Shown here piece after piece: positions 12,801 to 24,530 of a stretch of DNA of 64,000 nt (the first letter of the stretch is position 1; each line of letters opens with the position of its first letter). Position numbers and translations under genes: made by a program. This DNA is from Paragonimus skrjabini miyazakii (Eukaryota; Platyhelminthes; Trematoda; Plagiorchiida; Troglotrematidae), in NCBI GenBank assembly GCA_014338405.1, contig JTDE01000290.1, positions 94,729 through 158,728 on the forward strand, written 5' to 3'. The notes under the pieces are model-generated. The model ran no database searches and was not told where the DNA came from. It was given only the letters and a program-made list of their open reading frames with translations.

Positions 12801-15800
12801 TAGTGGAATGATTTTTTGGACAAAAAATTCAATTTTAGTAACTGGCTCATCGTGAATGTAATTGTAGTTGCCCAGCCGTCTGCTATTACAAGATTGACAT
12901 CTAAATAGAAATGTTATGCGTTATCAACACAATAAAATTTGCTCGCATTAATAGAAAAGGACACGAGTTTTGAATCGCTAAATAATGAAGAAGCATTATT
13001 CGAATGACCAATAAAATTATCGGTCATACTTATGCGAAGTATTGGTGGTCGGTAAATTGAAGAATATGAAACTACAGTAGTATTTAGAAATGAACTAAAT
13101 AAACTAAGAATCATCATGATGGATGTATTCACTCGCAAAACCAGATAGTTTGCAAATCAAAATGTATAGAATCAATTAAAATTACATCCAGAGGGTATTC
13201 TGGGTGATTGAAAGCGAAAAAATGATTTCAGTGGCATCTATTATTGGGCCTACGTTAAATATGTGAAATTGGAACACATTACAAAATAACGGGTAAATCC
13301 TCATTGCGATAAAGTTGATACCTCAAGTATGAATGTAGGCCGCAGGATTTCAAATTGGTTATTACCTGACAATTGCTGAGTACGCCCAGTGTTATTCAGG
13401 TTTACATAAGCGTTAATTTGCCGTCATTCCTCTATTCACGTCAGCGTCCTTCTATATACAAAATCGATTGGTCTTTTTGTTTTAACAAGCTAAGTGACAA
13501 TAAATGTTGACAATACAAATGGCGTTTCTAGTACAAAAAATTTAACATTCAACATTGCGAACTTTGCTAATGCTGAAAGTTGAGACAATAATGTAACTAA
13601 ACAAAAGCTGAGTATGAATAATTCATTTTTAAATTATTTGGTGTGGTTTGAAAATATTTAGGTTGTGAATATAACACCACATCAAGTTAAAACGCGGCTC
13701 TTATGTACTGTTTCTTGCGTAACCAACACCTGACAAAAATAACAGGGTACAGCGAACTGCATAGAAAAAGGTTTTACAGCCAGTGTGCAAGAGGCAACCT
13801 TGTAAACAAGCTTGTATCTAACAGCCGGTGTAATTCATGACCGTGGTTTAAGTAACTGAAAAACTGAAAGATATGTGGATGTTTCTGTACAAGTTCTTGA
13901 CGTTCACATGTATTGTTTCAGTTTATGCATGCACTTTCGAACGTATACGGTTTACGAGTGGGAAGGGTAAGCATAGGGGCCAACATGCATGCGTGTGTGT
14001 GAACATATGTATCTTGTGTTACGGCACTATGCACACTTACATATGATCAGATGAACGGGCCTATCCTAATCCTGGGCTCAAAATGATTACCCACCAGTTT
14101 TAAAACCGAAGCAAGCTGTTGGTAATCATCCTGACATGGTATCCGATTTTACAGTGTGCTTACTGTAGCGACAGCTGGATAAACGAACATCATTAGAAGA
14201 GGCACTAGAAAAACCTTACAATAGAAAAAAACAATCCAGCGAAAACCCAAAAGACTCAGTAGACCATAACCATATCGTGCGTGACCAAGCGATAAATTGA
14301 CATATGGATTTTGCACGTCATATTTTGCATTTTATTTGTACAATGAAAAGAGAAAATGCGCAAGACCTGTATGCAGGTTAGATTAACTGGTAAGATTGCG
14401 CCTAATGAACTGATGCACTAGTATGTCAATAACTGCGCGATTAATATGCCGGAGCTTAAATGGAATTTGATGGTTCACTCCATACCATTTTTATGGATGC
14501 ACGTCTTCAACAGGAGGCTGGAAGAACAAACCTTTCCTGATCAATTGAGTCTTGATGGCGTTGTTTCTCGTACGTTAACTGGTCAGTAACTTATAATTCT
14601 CTGTGATGGTTTTAATCGAGAGCTAATTGTAGATCTGTATTTCTACGAACAGCATCGATTAGAAAGGTGCATAGTTTGATATATCAAACATTCAACACGA
14701 AATCAATATTCGTCAAGCTTAACAGTTATTCTGTTTCAGATTAATCAACCGATGTCGGCAAGTTTGACAGTTTGCCCAGAGCTACAAGCACACGGTAAGT
14801 TTGGTGGGATTAGCAACGGGATAGATAATTTATTCCACTACAGATTAATTTACTTGATAAAATCCGGAGTGTTAGTTGATTCGGCAACAGTAACTAGAAA
14901 GTAATTTTATTTCTGATCCCGGATACATGTTCCGTGGCGTTTCAACAATCAGACACACGCATTTATTGGAGTGACAGTTAAGGCTGATACCATTTTAACA
15001 GATAAGCAGCCATATTTTGCAAATATACCCAGTATCATTGTTCTGGTTGAACGACCTGGGATGTGAGTGTTTCCTGTCTAGTGGTTCGTCGTACCAATCA
15101 AACAGTTAAACACTTAATTATGCATATTTGACCAACAGCAGCAGGGAACGTCTGTACTTAACACGTAGCTTAGTTCGAGGATTTTGCACTCTTCATTCAT
15201 TAAAAGCTAAACTGTACCCGGCAATATCTGTGGCACATAAGGGAAATCAGGGCTCTATATGACCGGTGAACGTTAAATATTTACGACCATTTTGACCAGA
15301 ATGGCGCAAATCAATTCGTAGTTATAAAAAAAACATTTTTTATACACTTTGGGTTAATCCTGCCCAATTAAATGACTTTCGTCAAAAAGAATGGTTTTTC
15401 TCTCAGCAGTAGTACTTGTGTATAAGCCTATGTGTATTTACGTCATTATCCTGAACTTTTACTCTACTTTGGTGTGAGGCTTGTGTACTGTTCTGGTCCG
15501 AAAGGCTATGCTGACAAGGATTTTTATTTTCCTAGATTCAGTCGTGTCAGTTAGACCAAACAAGGTTATTCTCATAGGCTTTTATATGGAGCTACTGATT
15601 AGGCAGGGTTGCCTAGGTAGTGAAAAATCGAATTTATGGGTAAACAACAGAAAAAGTTTTGTGGCACGCTGTTTCCGCATTGGCTTAAAGGAGATTAGAA
15701 AAGATATCACCAAACAAAGTGGACTGTGACTAGCCAACTGTTCACTGTGACCGCCAGCGTATCAACGTGTGACGCCAAGAAGCAAGCACCACAGCTCAGA

Positions 15801-18800
15801 ATTTTGATAGAGCTCAAAATACATCTGGTCCGCGTTAAAGTACTCGCAAACAGATGTCAATGTCATACGCAGTTCTCCCCTGAGTGCGGTTAGCCTTTCA
15901 CTGCGTAGCGAGTCACACCTTAAAATCATTACCCCTGGATGAAATTCCCTAAGAATATCTTAAACTTTACCCCGCAGCTCCGGTTGTCGACCAAGAGGCT
16001 CCAGGCTCTTGTCATTCTGGTGGACATAAACCGATGTCCATCGGGACACGGAAAGCTGCAGGACCGCTGCAAAGTTAGACTACTGCGAATCTACACCGCA
16101 CTTATCGCGACTGAATTGATTTGTTGCATCTATGTCGCAGCCTTAATTGAGATAAAGTATGCACACCAGATTAAGCCCCAGAGGATAATCGCTGGTTGCA
16201 CATTCTACTAAATCGGCTCTTAGCAGATGGTGCATGGAAGCGCAGCATCTGTTTCGTAGTCACTGACATCGTTAATGCTTTTATGGTAAACGAACCGCAT
16301 AATAGCAACACTAGAATCATGTTCTTGTGCTTTAGACTTGGTCGAGATATGTCGGCGAAGTTCTTTTATTTTTTAAGACCGAACAATGTCACACCGGTGG
16401 TATAAGTGATGATTTCAGTGGATAGCTGTTTAGTACAATTCGTTTGACACAGTTGAGAGACCAACTGTTTGTTCTGAATAAACTGAAACTGTGGTTTGGG
16501 TGCGATTCAGCACGAAGTTCACCAGTACTTGGGCTCCATAGCGTTGTGACAATAAATGAGAACGGCGATTGTCTGTTTCGTCGGTGCGTTACTTATCAAA
16601 CGGCTCTCAGATCTAGGTTGATTTGGGCGATTTTGCTGCCTGGACACGTCTACTAAGCGTTCACCACCGTTTGCTTAATTACGCGATGGTACGGCAAAAC
16701 AAAATTTGCGAATTACATAAAAAGAGAGTGATATACAGGCGAAAATTAAAACGCATCATAGATGGGTAAGAGTTAAGTTGTTTGTTCATGGCTACAAACC
16801 CGCCTATTATAAATCACATGGAAAGAGCTGAAAACTGGACGTCCAGCAAGTGCAGAATTCAACAACGAGGTCTCTTTTATCAGATTGTGGCCGCTGTTTG
16901 TCTCAAAGGCATTTCCACAGCAACTATTCCTGATGGTGTGGCCAACTCTCATTGGGTAGATCCCGACAACAGCCAGTAAACTAATCGGTATCTAGTGTTA
17001 GAGACATAGTGAGTGGTTCGCTGAAAACGATACAGTTTTCTCTAGCTTGAAAGAAACGAAGAATGAAATGTTTCTGTTTCATTGTAGATCAGAACAGTGA
17101 AGACAAGGGGATATTCCATAGCGTTGACCGTCAAGTTACTAAACGCCTTCGCGGAATATAGAACGATTGGTGGTAAAGGCAGGTTGTGCTGATACGAATT
17201 TATGCTGACGGCCAACAACGCAAGAAGTTCTATAATTAGCTTGAGGCAATTTTTGTTCTTTCTTTTGGTCTTTTAAGCACTGGTGGGCGGTACCTTTGAT
17301 ATAACCGAAGACAATATGAGGATCGAATGCAAGCATTACTGGCAGTTTATCGAATACCTGTGAGTAACCTGGCACAGCATGCTACATGGGGGACACTTGC
17401 TCTCGTCCTAGCTCTGGTCGAGTTTTAGACAGCCCTGAGACAAATTCGAAACAGGGAGGCTGTGGTATAATGTAGATTGCCTGGTGAATTGATGAGGCAT
17501 GCCAACCCAAATTTGAATCGCGCTATGTTTCAAATGGTTCACTCCCTCTGTAAACAGAAAACAGTCCTGCAAGAATCTAAAATTGTTCTGACAGCCTCTT
17601 TATTTAAATTTAATAAGAACAAGCTGGTCTGTTAAACGCTGTTGCAAAGGTTCTAGAAAGACACATGACTAATGGGCTTTGAGACCAAAGACCCCTAAAA
17701 GTAATATAGGTTTCGGGCGAGTCGCAGTACGATTAATACGGTATCTACCACTTGCAAATTGCAGTGTCCAACTGCATTTAGCCACTCTGTGCTTCCACTG
17801 TGAATTTCACCATGGCATATTGTTTCGTGAACTTCAAAACTTCGTGAGCGGTGCCTGGTATGTTTGTATGTTCAGGTTAGTTCATCAACTCAACCAAATT
17901 GTTGCATGAAAGTAAGTGTGTGAAAATACAGTTTCATGAATCGACTTACATTAATTCTGACACTGGTGTTGAGGTAAAGCGAGATTGTATCATAGTCCCT
18001 AACCTACTTAGCTTATAGATGGCTGCAGTGTTGAAACACGCCCTTCAGAACCCGGAGGATAGCGTCCAAATAGAACAGCACAGCGCCTGCTAGTTATTCG
18101 ACGTTTCGGTGCTTGAGGAATGCAAGTACATTGACGGTTCGGGTGCTACTGATTGCGGATGATGATGTTCTGTTGGTACATAATAAATGAGAGTTGCAAT
18201 GAATGACAACGGTTTTCGTGACCATGACAGTAAATTTTTCTGTAAATATTAACACGCGTAGGAGATTTTCCTTTACTTAGCCTTCTCCGGTCAAGAATAC
18301 TATGTATACACATGGAACCAATATCAATGGAGACGTCGTAAATAGCTGCATAGGCGTGTGGCACTTGGGTTGCAATCTGTCGGAAGAACTCTCCACAAAA
18401 TGTGAGTTGTGAATCTATATGGAGGAGGCTAGCGCGACTCTTTAACGTTGTGAAACACGCCTTTATAAAATGCAATCTAATGTTAAGGACGAAACGGCTT
18501 TTCTGTCACACGATATTACCGTATACCCTGTTGTACGGTAGCTGGATGGGCCACATACAAGTGGCTTACACCTACAATGTTCAGAGTGTAACTTACAAGT
18601 TAGCGGTTAGATATTGTTCCGTAGACTGAGGTAATTCATCTAACAAACACAGAAAGAATTAAATCTGTGCTACCGGTTTTGTTAGATGGGACAAGTCTTA
18701 GGATAGCCGGCCTTTAAAGCAGATTTTGTTCAAACAGCTGAAAGCGGGTAGGTGAAATTTTAGGGTTTAGATGCTGCGATAATAAAATGTTATCTAAATA

Positions 18801-19062
18801 AGTGTTACGCGTTGTAGTAACAGCTTCAGCCTTGAATATCTAGTATGTTCCGGAATGCAATAACACGTACTTTTATGCTGAACTAATTCCTACCTCGCAC
18901 TCTCAATATATTTCCACACAGCTTAGGATTTGACACTGGATTCTGTCTATTTTTGTGTTTTCGAGAAATGAAAGAATTCCTGTGACTTGAGTGTCACTCA
19001 CAGATGCTTGCACCTCTCGCAGTCCCACGAAACTTTCAGCCACTTCTTTCTGATAAGAGACA
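6807..19062. other. non-genic stretch
   Basis: About 12 kb without a supportable gene, RNA or recognisable element. Several frames of 60-109 codons occur (for example 15,939-16,211, 16,444-16,656, 17,679-17,909 plus; 18,146-18,475 minus), but none matches a family I know. The interval 15.7-17.4 kb is denser in open frames than its surroundings and could be a decayed element I cannot classify. Confidence 0.5.
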
Positions 19063-19290
19063 CTAAACTTAACTTGCGTTCCTGTTAGAACTCGTACGTA
19101 GTGCATTCCTTTGCCATGATAGGCAACTTACCATCGACCACGCTTCCATTAGACAACCTTGTTGACCACTGCGACTGAGTTATCATAAGCAAATGCAATC
19201 ATGTTCACCTGTGAGTAATGCTGAGATCGCCAGATCTTCTAGGCAGGAGACAGTAGCTCTCTTGCTAACTGCAATGGGTGACCCATACTG
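19063..19290 (-). mobile_element. hammerhead SINE, copy B
   Basis: This aligns on the minus strand with the 44.3-kb copy through hammerhead, tRNA-like part and leader. Stem II is preserved (GUUCU/GGAAC, loop AACA), but the core is mutated: the 5' box reads CGUACGA (19,098-19,092) and GAA became GCA. The plus-strand frame 19,193-19,675 begins inside the leader of this copy. Confidence 0.65.
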
Positions 19291-20699
19291 CTGGGTAACC
19301 AATTCTGTTCGTCTGAACCAAAAAGGTTCCATTCGCACATCTGCTGGTCTTACTACATCGGGATTTTACCAGATAAGGAGCGTGTTAAAGCAAGCCGTTT
19401 TTGATGTTGATGTTTCGTTCCCTGGAATAAGTCAATCTGAATACGGAATGCCGTTAGTCCTACCTGTCCATATTAACCAGAAATTTTTCTGGCACCCTTT
19501 TGTGACTGAACATATGAGTAGGCTGAAAAGAGATCACAGTGGGGCGATATTCCGATTCGAGAGCAGGTGTACGAGAAAACTATTTACCACATTGCAAACA
19601 ACAGAAATTAATGTAGATGCCGAACATTTACGTAGTCTGACATGTAGTTCGACCGGTTCGTTACTAAGATTATGACAATTGTACTAAACAACACAGTTGA
19701 CAGTAGAATATAAAAAACAAGATTTTCTTAGCAATTTGAGGTTCCACGCTTTTTAACCAGAATATGAAACAGATGATAGTTTAACTTGCACGACTGTGTC
19801 CACTGTTTAACTTACCGACGTTTCTACTGGGGTAACTAAACTACCTACAAACCTATTGTGTTTATGAAGAATTGAAGAAGGTTAGTTTTCGGAAAATCTC
19901 CTTCATGTGTGTCGTTCCCGTTGTTTCAACATTCAAACTGTACACCACCCTGAGTGATTAACGACAAAGATTTACAAATAATTACGTCAGTTATAATGCG
20001 AAGAATGGAACTGAACAGGGAGTAGGTGCTAAACCTCGAGAATGTTCGACTGTAGCCACCGTAAACGCAATGTTGAAACTTATCTCGGTTTGCTCAAGAG
20101 AATGAAAACTGCAGAATCTAACCAAACTCAAAAGAAGTAGAGATTTCTTCTTCGGTGACGAATTGCATCCGTCATGCTGCACTCGGCACGATCTCCATTT
20201 TCGGCTTCAGTTTCATATTCATTGTCACTTGATAGAGAATAGCAGGACGTGTATACACGCACTGAACTGAAAGAAAAGCTCGACTCCTGCTCTCAGGGCA
20301 ACCGTCGGTTTACAACTAGTCATGATGTTGAATGTCGAGCCTCAAGTAAGTGAAAAGTTTGTATGGTTTACCCGTTTGGTGAAAACCCAAATCTGGTCTA
20401 GTAGAGAGTTTTCAGTGTGCAATAGAGAACTATTGACAGTCTTCCATAGTCCCCATAAAGGCATATCAGTCACGGTACAAGAAACTAACTGTTGCACAGG
20501 CATGCTTCTTGACAGCTTCCGCACACTTGGCGAATGCTAACTTGGAGACTTGCTTGTGCTGCGTTCAGAACATACATGATCAAAAAGTATATACGGAAAG
20601 CCAGCTATGCGGCTGTGTGGACATTGTACCACCAACGGAGGAAAGAAACTTGAGCAATCTGCCTGGTTCATTCTCATTCTTTAGAGTAAATGTTCTTCA
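19291..20699 (+). other. possible 5' part of decayed Penelope-like element
   Basis: This lies between SINE copy B and the recognisable reverse transcriptase. A 160-codon frame (19,193-19,675) and shorter ones (20,322-20,540; 20,509-20,718) are open on the plus strand. Residues near 20,322-20,540 loosely resemble the region before the RT core in Penelope proteins, but I cannot place them firmly. Assignment as the element's N-terminal part rests mainly on position and orientation. Confidence 0.35.
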
Positions 20700-22122
20700 C
20701 GTTTCTATGACTTTCTAAAAGCGCATAAAACTGTAATATCCATATGGCCTGTTGTTGACTATACCACCGGTCTGACCTACAAACTGTCCAAGTTCATCAG
20801 CCGCATAACCAAACTTTTTCAGAACCAGCTGATAGGCAACGCTTATATTCCGTCAAAGATTTCGTCAAAAACTCGAACACGTGACAGTAAGTAATGATGA
20901 AACTTTTCTTAGTTTTCACGTGACCATTTTCTACACCAGTGTATCTGTAAAACAGAGCAGTGACGTTGTCCAAGAGTTATCAGAAAGTGATGACTTGCTT
21001 AGTACACGTACTAATTTATCGATTTCCGAAATTATATCCAGTCTTGAAATTTATTTGCATTCAACCCTTTTTACATTCAACAAAATGTTGTACAGGTAAA
21101 CCGATGTTGTAGCCCTGGATTCATGCAGTAGTCAATCCTTTATTCTGATACCTGGAAGCACAGGTGGTGAGTGAGTTTATTCGCTTTACTCACATTTGGT
21201 AGCAATATGTAGATGACACATTCCTGATAACGAAACGGACCGCTCCCGACCAATTCCTGCGGTTTCTTAGCTCAGAATGCAACGGCATGTATCCGCGTTG
21301 GAAACTGAAACCGACGAGCGCTCACTTAAGTTTCTACACTACCTGGTCAAAGTTGATGATCGGCAGAGACTTCAGGATTCTATGTACCACAAACTAACCC
21401 ATTCTGTTTGGCAACTGAGTTTTAGCTCGTCACATCCAACCGGTATGGAGAGAACAGTCATCTAATCACTCATCAATAAAGCTAATACTAAAATACACCA
21501 CCGAACTTTCTGAAAAGACAGAAATTTCTCGCACGAAAAAAGTGATAACTATCAACCGATATCCAAACGCCTTCGTTGGAAAAACAATTAAGCGCACATC
21601 GACCAAGGAGGCAACCAATGAGACCAGAACTTTCCAGTCTAGTGTGCAGATATCGCATCGCGAACAAAAATCTGAAAAAACTCATTCCATCCTATCTGAG
21701 TACTCTATTCGGGCTGTATTTCGGTTAGATAGCACTTTAGAACGACTGGTGATGCATCTTAAAGATCCAGTTTCTATGGGCGACTAGACAGATTGCGTTC
21801 ACGAAATCGAATGCTGTGATTGCAATGCTAGCTACATAATATAAACAAGCAGACAACTAAAATTATGTGTTGCTGAACACAAGGGGATACACGGTTTTCT
21901 CCAAATGACGCATACCACTTTCAGAAGCTGCAGGAAGATTCTGCCATCGCACTAAATGCCCTTTCGGAAAATCACAATGTAGGGTTTGATCAGGCTCGTG
22001 TGATCCCAGGTGGTCTGCTTTCTTATACGGAGCCACGTTGTGCTGAATTTCTCACCACTTACACTCAACACGTAGGTGTTAACCGCAATGACAGCAAACC
22101 CCAGTCTACAGTGTGGCGCTAA
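20700..22122 (+). pseudogene. Penelope-like retroelement, RT and GIY-YIG domains, frameshifted
   Basis: The pieces occur in the order expected of a Penelope-like polyprotein. RFYDFLKAHK then PVVDYTTGLTYKLSKFISR (20,700-20,880) matches the LYGLPKxHK...RPIV block. A shift leads to VTVSNDETFLSF and a TSV motif (20,881-21,099), then a TD-VA-D remnant of the GVAMGS block. The catalytic QYVDDTF is at 21,203-21,223, and SLKFLHYLVKV...LSFSSSHPTG at 21,277-21,465. The endonuclease follows: DCVHEIECCDCNASYI, TSRQL and AEHK (about 21,793-21,900), and a shifted tail with SAIALNALSENH...ARVI ending TVWR-stop at 22,122. In-frame stops and at least three frameshifts show it is dead. Such elements copy RNA into DNA using an RT related to telomerase. 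Confidence 0.8.
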
Positions 22123-22522
22123 TGAATCAATAACACTAGACATAGACGCACCTTACCTACATCAGTCTCACCCCAAATGGTTCAAATGCAGCGTAGGTTA
22201 GCCTAACCACGGCAGACCAAACGTGACCTCTGTTCCTTTGTTGATGTAATTTCAACTACAACACTTTTGAAGAATGTCACCCAAGGCGGTAGGAACGTTG
22301 AGTATTACAACTTGCTTTTAACGTTGTGTTCTTCTCAATTCGTTTATTAACAACGACGCCCAAAATGTTTAATTTCCTTCGTACTATATTTGTTGTGGAT
22401 ATCTTACAAAGATACAGTCTTTGGAGCTTTCCGGAAGCGGGAGAACTGCTTACTAGACGAACCGCGGTCTAACAAATAACTCCAACGAGTTCTCATCCGA
22501 GGTATCACCAGCTCGGCCTAAC

Positions 22523-24530
22523 ATGGGTAATCGACTACCTTACACGACTGTGCCCCCAGACCGGTTCCTGGTCGATCCGATTACTGATGAAGGAGTACCT
22601 CACATTGGGAAAGGTAAAGGAAACATTGCACCAGGTTTGTATGAGGTACTGCCCGAAAACTTGAAGCTCACGAAGACAGATGCTCTGGTGTTACACTCCA
22701 ACCTCCTGCTGCTGACTGAGTGTTGTTAATTCCACGTGTGTGGCTCATAGCATGTCTTTCTCCAGAGTGAATAAACCAACCTCTCCCAATTAATCGGGAT
22801 CCACCAAAGTACCTTGAGCGTCGGCACACTGTCTCCACAGAATGTTGCGTAAACGTGAGGGCACGCGCTTGCAATAGTTTGCTTTCTACTTTATGTTTAT
22901 ACACCATGTTGACTGCTTCCAAGGGACCATATTACTTCACACGCTATGTCAGGACTCATGCTTATCATCATTTAGTTTTAGAGCAGCTTCCATCTACTTA
23001 TCCAAAACGTTCGATTCCAATTCGCAAGATTTCATCATTCCATTTTCGACAACCCTACTTGCTGGTTTCTATCGAAGATCTCATTGCAATGTCTGCCAAG
23101 ATGTTACCTTCTTAATGCTGTTATACATCCTGACAATGAATCATGTGCTAACTCTATCGCGGCTGGACCTCGGCCACAAACTATTTATTTTCGGTTGTTG
23201 AGTTGATACACCTGGCATGCAATCCAACAGGTCTCCTAGAAAAGATTGAAGCTGAAATGAAGATCAACACTAGAATGACGAAGCTAGTGTTTACCTGCTT
23301 TGATCGTGGGCATAACATGTTACCTATGGCTGAGGAATCTATTTAAATTTCTCAGGGCACTATCCATTCACTGAGTGCCTCTAACACAATTACTTCTTCA
23401 AGTGTCCCGTTCACTTGAAAAGGTAATGTCTTCACTAGTCACCGAATCCAACTTTGTAAGATGATGGATGAAATAACGGAAATCCGTCTGAAGTCACATC
23501 AGCGCGTTTACCTGGTGAGACAGTACCCGATTCCAAAGATGAATTATTTGCCGGTTCCGAGTCGAAGCTATCCCAGTGCACTCCAACCTATGAAATGCTT
23601 AGTTGAGCTGTTTGTTCGGAAAAGGCTCTGTCTTCTAAGGGACAGGACAACGAGTTATATCGTTAGCCTACTTTGCCTTAGAGATATGGACATACCGATT
23701 ATAGCTACCCCCATTCCAAGTTCGCGCAGCTCGCGGGTGAAGAGAATGCTGTCTGGTCTATGTGCAGATATGAGGAATTTCGTCGAGGAGGACTCGTTCA
23801 ACCTCACTATGATGGTTCCGGACTCGTTCAGTGCATGGTAGTGACAAATAAAGAATAGGTTTACTCTGCGTGGGCGGATGAAGTCTACCATAAGCTGAAC
23901 GGCAGTGGCCTGTCCACCACTCTAATCGTTCGCCGCTTTATCGCAATCCCATTTTTCCTAGAAACTTCATTCGCGTCATCCAGTTTTGATGTGACCATTT
24001 ACGGACTATCGCCCGGAACTTTTGGGTAACCTGATCGGACATTCAGTTATCAATCGCTGCAACTGAGGTCAACAACCTGAAGTTCTCCAACTGCGTTGGT
24101 TCACTCAGGAAGTGTTCTTCGTTTGTCACGGCCGCATCGACAAGGTTCCGTCGGGAGGTCATCGACAAGTCAGGCGTATCAACGGCAACCTCGTTCATCA
24201 AGCCCAAAATGATCGTAGCTTGTGGTGACGGAGGTTTGGTACTGGACGTCAATATAATGCCTGAGTAGTGAAACCAGACTGCCTGGACTGATAAGAATGG
24301 AAGGTACGAGACTGAATATGATAGTCGTAACACTCCATCAGTTCTGTATGTCAGTTTCGGTAGCACGGATTCTATCCGTCATATTCACTTGACTATCACA
24401 CTGTGTATAAACAGCTTTCTTTCTGTTCTTCGAAATGATCACACACTTATGCAGTCACTGATTTCTGTCTGTCTAACTTCCCTGGAAATTTGAGATATTT
24501 ATGTGAGGAACACGACGTTGACTGTTGCTC
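22523..24530 (+). pseudogene. R2/NeSL-like non-LTR retrotransposon, RT and C-terminal domain relic
   Basis: Relic of an RT from the restriction-like-endonuclease group of non-LTR elements. The pieces are: ITDEGVPHIGKGKGNIAPG...LHSNLLLLTECC (22,523-22,729); a KPTSP-like block near 22,770; IYLSKTFDSNSQDFI (about 22,985), corresponding to the LSKAFDS motif; a degraded active-site region then LIHLACNPTGLLEKI (about 23,190-23,260); PFT-stop-KGNVFTSHRIQL (about 23,410-23,455); and an open thumb segment 23,461-23,841 (RLKSHQRVYLVRQYPIPKMN, DMDIPIIATPIPSSR). Near 24,195-24,260, FIKPKMIVACGD...LVLDVNIMPE resembles the PD...VVDV nuclease core. Several stops and shifts make it non-functional. Same strand as the Penelope relic, 400 bases downstream. 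A CR1-like origin is less likely given the C-terminal nuclease-like motif. Confidence 0.7.
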
